Source: Pseudomonadota bacterium (GTDB lineage: Bacteria; Pseudomonadota; Alphaproteobacteria; Rhodobacterales; Rhodobacteraceae). Taken from it: 64,000 nt of DNA. Position 1 is the stretch's first letter. Each line of letters starts with the position of its first letter. This document shows, in pieces, positions 46,349 through 53,935 of the stretch. The stretch covers positions 62,001 through 126,000 of the forward strand of contig JAFEFU010000012.1 of the NCBI GenBank assembly GCA_018240425.1, written 5' to 3'. Below the pieces are notes generated by a model, which was not told the DNA's origin, did not search any database, and saw only the letters and a program-made list of their open reading frames with translations. Position numbers and translations under genes: made by a program.

Positions 46349-46789
46349 ATGACACACACCCGCTATGCTTTCATTCAGGCCGGATGGCACGCCGACATCG
46401 TCGACAAGGCGTTGGAAGGTTTCCTGGCCGAGATCGGCCCAGCCGCGCAGACCGAAATCTTCTCGGTGCCCGGCGCGTTCGAAATTCCGCTTCTGGCGCG
46501 CGATCTGGCCAAGACCGGGCGATTTGTCGCAGTGATCGGCGCGGCCTTCGTCGTCGATGGCGGCATCTACCGGCACGATTTCGTCGCCCGCGCCGTGGTC
46601 GATGGCCTGATGCGGGCACAGATGGATGCCGATGTCCCGATCCTGTCGGTGGTGCTGACCCCGCACAACTATCAGGAAACGCCGGCCCTCACCGATTTCT
46701 TCCGCGCCCATTTCGTCCAGAAGGGGCGGGAGGCGGCCCACGCCGCTGCGGCGATCGCCGCTACCCGCGCCAAACTGCGCGCCGCCTGA
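46349..46789 (+). CDS. ribH2: 6,7-dimethyl-8-ribityllumazine synthase, type II
   Basis: A 146-residue lumazine synthase, condensing the ribityl-aminouracil with dihydroxybutanone phosphate to give the direct precursor of riboflavin. Its sequence follows the type II (RibH2) form known from Brucella and rhizobia: [33 protein letters not shown]. Among two nearby ATGs, the one at 46349 is best spaced from AAGGAG (46337-46342). It stands alone under the FMN riboswitch, apart from the other rib genes, so it responds to flavin level. It lies within the 49-bp repeat pair. Confidence 0.93.
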   Translation: MTHTRYAFIQAGWHADIVDKALEGFLAEIGPAAQTEIFSVPGAFEIPLLARDLAKTGRFVAVIGAAFVVDGGIYRHDFVARAVVDGLMRAQMDADVPILSVVLTPHNYQETPALTDFFRAHFVQKGREAAHAAAAIAATRAKLRAA

Positions 46790-46810
46790 CCGGTCGGGTG
46801 CGGGCGGCGA

Positions 46811-48067
46811 TCAGGCCGCGAGCCGGCCGCCGCCTGCGCCTGTCACCCGTATCTCGACGATCCGCCCCTCCGGCTGATCCTCGGCAAAGGTGACCTCGGT
46901 GAACTGTTCCGTCCGCCCCAGGCGCGGGCCTTCGGTCAGGATGCGGTGGGTGCGGCCGACCTGCGCCACCAGATGGCGCTGCAACTGCGCCTCGCCCGCG
47001 GCCCTCAGCCGCGCGGCGCGGTCGCGGATCTCGGGGCCCCTGACCTGCGGCATCCGCGCCGCCGGAGTGCCCTTGCGCGGGCTGTAGGGAAAGATATGCA
47101 GGAAGGTCAGGTCGCATTCGGCCACCAGCCTCAGCGAGTTTTCGAACATCGCCTCGGTCTCGGTCGGGAAGCCGGCGATAATGTCGGCGCCGAAGATCAT
47201 GTCTGGGCGCAGTCGCCGCGCCTCTTCGCAGAAGCGGATGGCATCGTCACGCAGGTGGCGGCGCTTCATCCGTTTCAGGATCAGGTCGTCGCCGGCCTGA
47301 AGGGACAGGTGCAGGTGCGGCATCAGGCGCGGCTCTGTGGCGACCGCCTGCATCAGGTTCACATCCGCCTCGATCGAATCGATTGAGGATATGCGCAGGC
47401 GCGGCAGGTCCGGGACCAGCCGCAGGATGCGCATCACCAGATCGCCCAGCCGCGGCCCCCCCGGCAGGTCGGCCCCCCACGAGGTCAGGTCGACCCCGGT
47501 CAGCACCACCTCGAGGAACCCCTTGCCGACCAGCCGCTTGATCTGCTCTACCACCACGCCCGCCGGGACCGAGCGCGAATTGCCGCGCCCGTAGGGGATG
47601 ATGCAGAAGGTGCAGCGGTGGTCGCAGCCGTTCTGCACCTGGACATAGGCGCGGTGGCGGCCGAAGCCGTCGATCAGGTGGCCGGCGGTTTCCTTCACGC
47701 TCATGATGTCGTCGACCGTGATCTTCTCGGTCGCGCCGATCAGGTCGGGGGCCTTCAGCCCGGCCCAGGTTTCGGCCTGCATCTTTTCATGGTTGCCGAT
47801 CACCCGCGCCACCTCGGGCATGGCGGCAAAGGTCTCGGGCTCGGTCTGCGCCGCGCAGCCGGTGACGATGACTGGCGCCCCGGGGTTCTCGCGCGCCAGC
47901 CGGCGGATTTCCTGCTTGGCCTTGCGCACGGCCTCGGCGGTCACCGCGCAGGTGTTGACCACGACCGCGCCTTCGACGCCCGCCGCCGCGGCCAGCTCCT
48001 TCATCGCTTCGGTTTCATAGGCATTCAGCCGGCAGCCGAGCGTCGCGAACACGGGCGGCGCGCTCAT
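46811..48067 (-). CDS. mtaB: tRNA (ms2t6A37) methylthiotransferase MtaB
   Basis: A 418-residue radical-SAM enzyme that adds a methylthio group to threonylcarbamoyl-adenosine 37 of tRNAs that read ANN codons. It has the N-terminal UPF0004 cluster (C-R-L-N-A-Y-E and C-A-V-T and G-C-A-A), the SAM cluster C-D-H-R-C-T-F-C, and a C-terminal TRAM-like region. ATGA overlap with dapF. The last ~40 codons (46811-46932) include the 49-bp repeat, and likely came with the ribH2 cassette, so the C-terminus may differ from the original. Confidence 0.92.
   Translation of the reverse strand: MSAPPVFATLGCRLNAYETEAMKELAAAAGVEGAVVVNTCAVTAEAVRKAKQEIRRLARENPGAPVIVTGCAAQTEPETFAAMPEVARVIGNHEKMQAETWAGLKAPDLIGATEKITVDDIMSVKETAGHLIDGFGRHRAYVQVQNGCDHRCTFCIIPYGRGNSRSVPAGVVVEQIKRLVGKGFLEVVLTGVDLTSWGADLPGGPRLGDLVMRILRLVPDLPRLRISSIDSIEADVNLMQAVATEPRLMPHLHLSLQAGDDLILKRMKRRHLRDDAIRFCEEARRLRPDMIFGADIIAGFPTETEAMFENSLRLVAECDLTFLHIFPYSPRKGTPAARMPQVRGPEIRDRAARLRAAGEAQLQRHLVAQVGRTHRILTEGPRLGRTEQFTEVTFAEDQPEGRIVEIRVTGAGGGRLAA
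46884..46932 (+). repeat. 49-bp direct repeat, right copy, inside mtaB
   Basis: Identical to 45738-45786. It lies in the 3' part of the intact mtaB gene. The two copies frame a 1146-bp period that contains the LysE fragment, FMN riboswitch and ribH2. Confidence 0.95.
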
Positions 48068-48903
48068 GCGTGCACTTTCACGAAGGCCGCCGACAACTGC
48101 CCCTCGAACACCAGCGCCACCGGCCCGGTCATCCAGACCCCGTCGTCGCGCCAGTCGATGCCGAGCGTGCCCCCGTCGAGGTCGAGCGTCACCCGCCGCC
48201 CGGTCAGCCCGCGCCGGTGGGCGGCAACGGCGGTGGCGCAGGCGCCCGAGCCGCAGGCCAGCGTCACACCGGTCCCGCGCTCCCACACCCGCATGCGCAG
48301 CCGGTCGGGGCCGGTCAGGCTGGCGAACTCGACGTTGGTCGCCTGCGGAAACAGCGGGTCATGTTCAAAGCGCGGACCGTCCTTCGCCGGATCGGCCGCC
48401 TCAGCATCGGGCACGAAGAACACGCAATGCGGGTTGCCCATGCCGACCGCGACCGGCAGGCCGGGCAGCGGCAGGTGCAGGGGATCGACGGCGCGTGCCA
48501 AGGGGATCTGGTCCCAGTCGAGCTGTGGCGGGCCCATGTTGACCGACACCAGTCCGTCGGCGTCGCGTTCCGCCGCAAGCAGCCCGCGCGCAGTGCGGAA
48601 ACTGACGCGATCCTTGCCCAGTTCGTCCATCATCAGGCTGGCGACACAGCGGCTGGCGTTGCCGCAGGCCTCGGCCCGGCTGCCGTCGGCATTCCAGAAA
48701 TCCAAGGCGAAGTCGGCTCCGGCATCGTCGCGGATCTCGGCCAGCTGGTCGAAGCCCACGCCGCGATGCCGGTCCCCAAGCGCGCGCGCAATCCCGGCGG
48801 TGGTCACAGCGCCGCCGCCCCGTGAATCGATGATCACGAAGTCATTGCCGGCCCCATGCATTTTCACGAATGCGAGGCCACCCTCTGCGCCTGTGTCCTT
48901 CAT
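48064..48903 (-). CDS. dapF: Diaminopimelate epimerase
   Basis: A 279-residue PLP-independent racemase turning LL- into meso-diaminopimelate for peptidoglycan and lysine. Both active-site cysteines are present: [12 protein letters not shown] and L-A-C-G-S-G-A-C-A. Start M-K-D-T-G at 48901-48903 chosen because a longer frame runs into the tRNA-Lys region. Its stop overlaps mtaB by 4 bp (ATGA). Confidence 0.96.
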   Translation of the reverse strand: MKDTGAEGGLAFVKMHGAGNDFVIIDSRGGGAVTTAGIARALGDRHRGVGFDQLAEIRDDAGADFALDFWNADGSRAEACGNASRCVASLMMDELGKDRVSFRTARGLLAAERDADGLVSVNMGPPQLDWDQIPLARAVDPLHLPLPGLPVAVGMGNPHCVFFVPDAEAADPAKDGPRFEHDPLFPQATNVEFASLTGPDRLRMRVWERGTGVTLACGSGACATAVAAHRRGLTGRRVTLDLDGGTLGIDWRDDGVWMTGPVALVFEGQLSAAFVKVHA

Positions 48904-48958
48904 GCCCCGCGATATACGCGCCGCCCCGGCTTTTTGCCAGCCCCGCCCGCTTTTGCTC

Positions 48959-48987
48959 TTGACCGCCCCCGGGCGGGTTCCTAAAGA
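48959..48987 (+). promoter_or_regulatory. Sigma-70-type promoter of tRNA-Lys
   Basis: TTGACC at 48959-48964 and TAAAGA at 48982-48987 are separated by 17 bp, ending 12 bp before the tRNA start. Confidence 0.65.
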
Positions 48988-48999
48988 GCGGGCCTGCGT

Positions 49000-49075
49000 G
49001 GGCCCGTAGCTCAGTTGGTAGAGCAACTGACTTTTAATCAGTGGGTCACAGGTTCGAATCCTGTCGGGCTCACCA
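49000..49075 (+). tRNA. tRNA-Lys (anticodon TTT)
   Basis: A complete cloverleaf: acceptor stem 49000-49006 paired with 49065-49071 (one G-T), D arm, anticodon stem ACTGA/TCAGT around CTTTTAA (anticodon TTT), T arm with GGTTCGAATCC, and encoded CCA at 49073-49075. Confidence 0.97.
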
Positions 49076-49181
49076 CTTCCCCTGCCGTCATCACGACCCT
49101 GCGCTGGCCATCATCGGCTGCGGCGGTCCCCGCGCGCTCGGTCGCCCGGCGCCGTGAGGCGTATGGCCGCACCTTTTCATC

Positions 49182-49200
49182 TTGGTATTTCAAATACCAA
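49182..49200. promoter_or_regulatory. NsrR-like operator
   Basis: A perfect palindrome TTGGTATTT-C-AAATACCAA. Its half-site pattern (x-T-G-G-T-A-T-T-T) resembles NsrR sites (two 11-base halves with ATTT/AAAT inner ends). It lies 69 bp upstream of the RIC-type gene, which together with nnrS is in the usual NO-stress regulon. NsrR is an Rrf2-family NO sensor; the assignment is inferred. Confidence 0.55.
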
Positions 49201-49268
49201 TTCCAACTGCAATTGTCAGGAAAGACCGGACGGCGAGTCGGCCGTCCAATCCGCCCAAGGAGCCAGGG

Positions 49269-49766
49269 ATGACCGTTCCAGACGATTCCGCCGACCTGAC
49301 CGCCCATATCGAAAACCGCTATCACGCCCGCCATCGTGAACAGCTGCCGTCGCTGATCGCGCTTGCCGACAGAGTCGAGTCGGTTCACGCCGGCAGCCCC
49401 GACCTTCCCGCCGGGCTTGCCCTCCTCTTGCGCGGTCTTGCGGACGAGATGGAGGCGCACATGCAGAAGGAGGAACGCATCCTCTTTCCGGCGATCCGCA
49501 GCGGCGCGACGGGACTTGGCCAGCCCATCGCCGTGATGCGCGCCGATCATGCCGGACACGAGGCCGACATGGCCCGGATCCGCGCCCTGACCGCGGGCCT
49601 GGCCGCGCCGGAAGGTGCATGCGGCACCTGGCAGCGGCTCTATGACGGCCTCGGCGAGTTCCTCTCGGACCTGCAGGAGCACATGCGCCTGGAGAACGAC
49701 GTGCTTTTCCCCCGCTTCGAGGCGGCCGCGCCCTCGCTGCACAAGGGCTGTGCCTGTCATGGCTGA
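49269..49766 (+). CDS. Short RIC/YtfE-type hemerythrin di-iron protein
   Basis: A 165-residue hemerythrin-fold protein matching the C-terminal domain of RIC (YtfE/ScdA/DnrN), which repairs Fe-S centres after NO or peroxide damage. Di-iron ligands appear as H-I-E-N-R-Y-H-A-R-H-R-E-Q-L-P, E-A-H-M-Q-K-E-E-R and D-H-A-G-H-E, D-L-Q-E-H-M-R-L-E-N. The N-terminal ScdA domain of full-length RIC (~220 residues) is missing. ATG at 49269 follows AAGGAG. The C-terminal C-A-C-H-G tail is unusual. Upstream NsrR-like site. Confidence 0.82.
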   Translation: MTVPDDSADLTAHIENRYHARHREQLPSLIALADRVESVHAGSPDLPAGLALLLRGLADEMEAHMQKEERILFPAIRSGATGLGQPIAVMRADHAGHEADMARIRALTAGLAAPEGACGTWQRLYDGLGEFLSDLQEHMRLENDVLFPRFEAAAPSLHKGCACHG

Positions 49767-49817
49767 GCCGCGCACAGGCCCCGCCGGCCCCACACACCCC
49801 GCACAAAGGACAAGACG

Positions 49818-51032
49818 ATGAGAACAGCAGAGCGCGCGCGCGAGTGGCGGGGCCCCGCGGTCCTCAGCTATGGGTTCCGGCCCTTCTTCTTCCTGGCCGG
49901 AGGCTGGGCGGCGCTGGCAATGGGCCTCTGGGTGGCGATGCTGTCGGGCTACGAGCCCCTGCCGACGCGGCTTGACCCGCTGACCTGGCACGCCCACGAA
50001 TTCGTCTTCGGCTATGTCTCGGCGGTGGTGACCGGGTTCCTGCTGACGGCGGTGCCGAACTGGACCGGGCGGCTGCCTGTCGTCGGCTGGCCCCTTGGTG
50101 GCCTGGTCGGGCTGTGGATCATCGGCCGGCTGGCGATCGCGCTGTCGGCCCGCCTGCCCGAGTCGGTGGTCTTGGTTGCCAGCCTGTCGGAAGTGGCGGT
50201 GCTGACCCTGCTGATCGCGCGCGAGATCCTTGCCGGGCGAAACTGGCGCAACCTGCCGGTGCTTGGCCTTCTGGGGCTTTTCCTTGCGGCCGACGCGCTG
50301 TTCCAGATGCAGGCGGCCAGCGAAGGGGCAGCCTTCTGGGGTCCGGGACAGCGCCTTGGCATCGCCGCGGCCGTCATGCTGATCGCGCTGGTCGGCGGGC
50401 GGGTCGTGCCGTCCTTCACCCGCAACTGGCTGGCGCAGCGGCGCGTAACGGCCCTGCCCGCCCCGCAAGGCCCGGCGGATACCGGCGCCCTTGCCGCCGG
50501 CGCCGTGGCCTGCCTGGCCTTCGTCGGCTGGCCCGAGACGCCGGTGACGGCGGCGCTTTGCACCCTTGCGGGCCTCGCCACCCTCTACAGGCTGTCGCGC
50601 TGGCAGGGCCACAGGACCTGGCCCGAGCCGCTCCTGTGGGTCCTGCATGTCGCCTACGGGTTCCTGGCGCTCGGGTTCCTGTCGACCGCGGCGGGGGCCA
50701 TCGGGCTGCTGCCGATCGCCGGGGCGCTGCACCTCTGGCTGGCCGGGGCGATCGGGCTGATGACGCTGGCGATCATGACGCGCGCGAGCCTCGGCCATAC
50801 CGGGCGGGCGCTTCATGCCGGCCCGGCCATCGCCGCCACCTATGCCGCGCTGATCCTCTCGGTCGTGGCGCGGCTGGCGGCGGCGGCACTGCCGGACCAG
50901 GCCTGGCTTCTGTGGCTGGCGGCGGCGGGGTGGATCGCCGGTTTCGGCTGTTTCGCGGCGATCTATGCGCCCATCCTGCTTTTGCCCAGTCCGGCGCGCC
51001 GGCGGCCGTCCGGCGCCCCCGCCGGCGGCTGA
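49818..51032 (+). CDS. nnrS: NnrS family heme/copper membrane protein
   Basis: A 404-residue membrane protein with about twelve spans, matching NnrS, which helps cells withstand NO during nitrate/nitrite respiration. Typical segments are L-S-Y-G-F-R-P-F-F-F-L-A-G-G-W, W-H-A-H-E-F-V-F-G-Y and R-A-S-L-G-H-T-G-R, with conserved His residues for metal. It follows the RIC gene by 51 bp. Ribosome site AAGGAC. NnrS genes are under NO regulators in denitrifiers. Confidence 0.92.
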   Translation: MRTAERAREWRGPAVLSYGFRPFFFLAGGWAALAMGLWVAMLSGYEPLPTRLDPLTWHAHEFVFGYVSAVVTGFLLTAVPNWTGRLPVVGWPLGGLVGLWIIGRLAIALSARLPESVVLVASLSEVAVLTLLIAREILAGRNWRNLPVLGLLGLFLAADALFQMQAASEGAAFWGPGQRLGIAAAVMLIALVGGRVVPSFTRNWLAQRRVTALPAPQGPADTGALAAGAVACLAFVGWPETPVTAALCTLAGLATLYRLSRWQGHRTWPEPLLWVLHVAYGFLALGFLSTAAGAIGLLPIAGALHLWLAGAIGLMTLAIMTRASLGHTGRALHAGPAIAATYAALILSVVARLAAAALPDQAWLLWLAAAGWIAGFGCFAAIYAPILLLPSPARRRPSGAPAGG

Positions 51033-51050
51033 GCGGGCGCCGCGCGGCTC

Positions 51051-51078
51051 TGGACAGGCGCCCCTGCCCCCCTATACT
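51051..51078 (+). promoter_or_regulatory. Putative promoter of the DUF3088 gene
   Basis: TGGACA at 51051-51056 and TATACT at 51073-51078, spaced 16 bp, about 117 bp upstream of the ATG. A leader hairpin GCCCGCC-GCAA-GGCGGGC (51112-51129) follows. Confidence 0.45.
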
Positions 51079-51194
51079 GCCCGGGCTTACGCGCCGGAGG
51101 TCTGTTGGCCGGCCCGCCGCAAGGCGGGCGCCGATCGGTCGCCGACAGCGGACGGCGATGCGACCCGCAACCCCTGTGCCGTTTGAAGGACACC

Positions 51195-51542
51195 ATGCCC
51201 AAGGATACAATCTATCTGATCGAGCCCGGCTTCGAGGATGCCAAGAAGCCCGGCAAGCGCTATTTCTGCCCGCACTGCAACCAGATCGAGGGGATCCTGG
51301 CCAGCAATCCCGGCCTGAAGGACAAGGTCGAGATCGTGCGTGTTCCCTTCGCGCGGCCGCGCCGCCCGGTGATCGAGCGGATCGGCGAGGAAAACCAGGG
51401 CCTGCCGGTGCTGGTCCTGGCCGACAAGTCGCCAGCGCCCGCCGCTGCGCAAAGCCACGGGGCCACCCGCTTTGTCCCGGAAACGCGCGACATCATCGCC
51501 TTCCTGGTCGACCGCTTCGACGTGCCCCATCCGCACGACTGA
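51195..51542 (+). CDS. DUF3088 family thioredoxin-like protein
   Basis: A 115-residue protein with Y-F-C-P-H-C-N-Q near the N-terminus, a CxxC redox-type motif, and a Pro-rich V-P-F-A-R-P-R-R-P segment, fitting DUF3088. Function is unknown; the CxxC suggests redox or metal binding. ATG at 51195 with GAAGGA upstream. It is convergent with the parvulin gene, with the 100-bp inverted-repeat element between. Confidence 0.78.
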   Translation: MPKDTIYLIEPGFEDAKKPGKRYFCPHCNQIEGILASNPGLKDKVEIVRVPFARPRRPVIERIGEENQGLPVLVLADKSPAPAAAQSHGATRFVPETRDIIAFLVDRFDVPHPHD

Positions 51543-51548
51543 CCGATA

Positions 51549-51648
51549 GAGCCTGTCCGACGCAGATGGAAGCGCCGGACAGGCCCTAGCTTCTTGGTGG
51601 CCGCCTGTCGTCCGACAAAACCGGGATCCACTTTTGTCGGACAGGCTC
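51549..51648. repeat. 100-bp inverted-repeat element (MITE/REP-like)
   Basis: The ends are a perfect 13-bp inverted repeat: GAGCCTGTCCGAC (51549-51561) and GTCGGACAGGCTC (51636-51648). Inside lies a second palindrome, GTCCGACAAAA around CCGGGATCCAC and TTTTGTCGGAC. It carries no gene. Its position between two convergent genes, with A- and T-runs, lets it serve as a bidirectional terminator. It may be a remnant of a mobile element. Confidence 0.75.
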
Positions 51649-51698
51649 CAGGGTGCGCGGGCGGCATCGACTGCCCGCGCCCTTTCCGGGACTGCCGG

Positions 51699-52487
51699 TC
51701 AGGCGGCCTCGGTCTCCAGCCCCTCGACCTCGGCCTGTGCCATCAGCTCTTGCCCGAAGGCGCGCGCCGCCCGGACCCAGGCGGCCTTTTCGGCGGCCTC
51801 GCGCAGGCGGGGCAGGACCGACTCGAACGGAAGGACCGCGCCCAGGGCCCGGTCATCCAGGCGCAGGACATGCAGGCCGAAGCCGGTCTCGACCGGCACC
51901 GGCGAGGTTTCGCCCGGCGCCAGAGCGGCCAGCGCGGCCTCGAACTCGGGCACGGTGTCGCCCGGCCCGACCTGGCCGATCTTGCCGCCGGACGCCGCCG
52001 ACGAACAGGCCGAACGCTCGCGCGCCAGCCGGGCAAAAGCGCCGGGATCGGCTGCGAGCGTCGCGATCGTCGCCTCGGCCTCGGCGCGCGCGGCGGAACG
52101 GTCGCCATCCGTCGGCGCGGCAAAGAGGATGTGCGACACTTCCCACAGGGTCGGCGCACGGAATCGCGAGGGATCGCGGGCCCACACCGCCCGCAGCTCC
52201 TCGTCCGAGGCCGGCGCGGGCGACAGCGCCTGGTCGAGAAGTGCCCGGATCAGCGCCTCGTCCCCGGTTTCGAACCGGCCGGGGGCAAGCTCGGCGGGAT
52301 CGGCCTCAAGGCCGCGCCGGCGCGCCTCTTGCAGCAGCACCTCGCGCAGTGCCAGCGCCCGCGCCGCGGCCCGCCAGGCCAGCCCCGGCTTGCCCTTGGG
52401 TGCGGGGTGCATCTGGGCCTCGGCGGCGATGCGTTCGGGTGAAATGTCCTGGCCGTTGACCCGGACCGGCGGCAGAAGCGGTTTCAT
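51699..52487 (-). CDS. Parvulin-type peptidyl-prolyl isomerase (NifM-like)
   Basis: A 262-residue protein with a C-terminal rotamase domain: V-S-H-I-L-F-A-A-P, then G-G-K-I-G-Q-V and F-E-A-A-L-A-A-L-A-P-G-E-T-S-P-V and T-G-F-G-L-H-V-L, as in SurA/NifM parvulins, with a helical N-terminal part. No signal peptide is seen, so it acts in the cytoplasm. It ends the nar operon, 11 bp after narI, and is likely a folding helper for nitrate reductase subunits (inferred from position). Confidence 0.82.
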   Translation of the reverse strand: MKPLLPPVRVNGQDISPERIAAEAQMHPAPKGKPGLAWRAAARALALREVLLQEARRRGLEADPAELAPGRFETGDEALIRALLDQALSPAPASDEELRAVWARDPSRFRAPTLWEVSHILFAAPTDGDRSAARAEAEATIATLAADPGAFARLARERSACSSAASGGKIGQVGPGDTVPEFEAALAALAPGETSPVPVETGFGLHVLRLDDRALGAVLPFESVLPRLREAAEKAAWVRAARAFGQELMAQAEVEGLETEAA

Positions 52488-52498
52488 GTCGCTACCTC

Positions 52499-53221
52499 CT
52501 ACTTGACCGAGCGCAGGGGTTCGACCCCCTTGACCGGCGCCCGCGCGCCGCGGCGGGTGCGGACAATCTGGTAGCCGGGCCGCCACAGATAGCGGACGGG
52601 GGCCGAGATGATGTGCACCAGCCGGGTGAAGGGGAACAGAAGGAAGATCGTCAGGCCAAGGACGATGTGAACCTTGAAGATCCAGTGCGCGTCGGCGATC
52701 TGCTCGACCGCGCCCGGCTGAAGGTAGATGATCGCCTGCGCCCAGGACATGAGTTTCACCATCTCGTGCCCGTCGAGGTTTTGCAGCGAGACGTAGATCG
52801 AGCCGACGCCCAGCACCAGCTGCGCCACCAGAAGCGCGAGGATCGCCGTGTCGGCGAACGAGGAATTGGCGCTGATCCGCGGATCGAAGAGGCGCCGGTG
52901 CAGCAGGAGAATGCCCCCGGCCAGCGCCATGATCCCGGCGATGCCGCCCGCGGCCGCGGCCAGGATCTGCTTGGCCTCATGGGAGATGCCCAGCCAGTCA
53001 AAGACAACGATGGGCGTCAGAAGGCCGACGAAATGGCCGGCGAAGATCACCAGCACGCCGACATGGAACAGGACCGAGCCGATGATGAACTGGCGCTTGC
53101 GCAGAAGCTGGCTGGATTTCGACTTCCAGGTGAAGGGGTCGCGTTCGTAGCGCGCGACCGATGCGATGAACATCACGCTGAGCGCGATGTAGGGGTAGAT
53201 GCCGAACAGGAAATTTTGCAT
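52499..53221 (-). CDS. narI: Respiratory nitrate reductase, gamma subunit
   Basis: A 240-residue membrane anchor with five spans and two b hemes that takes electrons from quinol. Heme His residues are seen in F-H-V-G-V-L-V-I-F-A-G-H-F-V-G and W-I-F-K-V-H-I-V-L..R-L-V-H-I-I-S. Short GGCTTCGATG start region (GGAGG at 53227-53231, minus). Followed by the parvulin gene. Confidence 0.96.
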   Translation of the reverse strand: MQNFLFGIYPYIALSVMFIASVARYERDPFTWKSKSSQLLRKRQFIIGSVLFHVGVLVIFAGHFVGLLTPIVVFDWLGISHEAKQILAAAAGGIAGIMALAGGILLLHRRLFDPRISANSSFADTAILALLVAQLVLGVGSIYVSLQNLDGHEMVKLMSWAQAIIYLQPGAVEQIADAHWIFKVHIVLGLTIFLLFPFTRLVHIISAPVRYLWRPGYQIVRTRRGARAPVKGVEPLRSVK

Positions 53222-53233
53222 CGAAGCCTCCGG

Positions 53234-53935
53234 TCACTGTGCCGCCACGGGGGGGATTTGGGCGCGGGCAGGGTCCATCCGCGCCAAGAGGTCGCGTGTC
53301 GCCGGGCAGCCCGCATTGGGATCGGGTCCGAAGACCACCTGCGCCTCGGCATAGGTCGCGTCCAGCGCCGCAAGGTCATCGGGGTCGTCCACCGGCTCGG
53401 CCAGAAGCGCCTGCGCCTCTTCGCTGGTCGCCTCGGCCTGCGCATAGTCGACCAGCGCGATCAGCACCGCCGCATAGTCGCTTTCGCGCCGCGTCAGCCG
53501 CTCGGCCAGCGCCACGAGGATCGCACCGGCGTCGGCCAGAAGCGCGCGCGCCTCGTCCTCGGGGCGGGTGGAGAGGAACTCCAGAAGCACCGGCAGATGG
53601 TCGGGCAGCTCGGTCCCCGCCAGATCGAACCCGCCGGCACGGTAGGTTTCCAGAAGATCGACCATCGCCCCGCCACGATCGCGGCTTTCACCGTGGACAT
53701 GCTCGAACAGGTTCAGGGACAGGGTGCGCGAGCGATCGAACAGAAGGACATAGGCCTCCTGCGCCGCGATGTCATCGCTGGTGGCCAGCCGCGTCAGAAG
53801 CGGCTCGAGCGCGGCAAGCCGGCGGGGGCCGAACAGCCCCTCGTCATGCAGGACGGCGCGGATGGCGGGAACGGCCGCGCGCAGATCGGCCGTGGGATAG
53901 GTGAGAAGCGCGGAAAAGGCCTTGAAGGTCTTCAT
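53234..53935 (-). CDS. narJ: Nitrate reductase assembly chaperone NarJ
   Basis: A 233-residue helical protein of the TorD/NarJ family (Y-V-L-L-F-D-R-S-R-T-L-S-L-N-L-F-E-H-V-H-G-E-S-R-D-R-G is the family's core, with L-P-D-H-L-P-V-L-L-E-F-L-S). It inserts the molybdenum cofactor into NarG. Overlaps narH by four bases (ATGA). Confidence 0.95.
   Translation of the reverse strand: MKTFKAFSALLTYPTADLRAAVPAIRAVLHDEGLFGPRRLAALEPLLTRLATSDDIAAQEAYVLLFDRSRTLSLNLFEHVHGESRDRGGAMVDLLETYRAGGFDLAGTELPDHLPVLLEFLSTRPEDEARALLADAGAILVALAERLTRRESDYAAVLIALVDYAQAEATSEEAQALLAEPVDDPDDLAALDATYAEAQVVFGPDPNAGCPATRDLLARMDPARAQIPPVAAQ

Noticed and set aside
51112..51129. GCCCGCC-GCAA-GGCGGGC hairpin considered as a terminator after nnrS.
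   Set aside because: No T-run follows, and it lies in the leader between a promoter-like pair and the DUF3088 gene.
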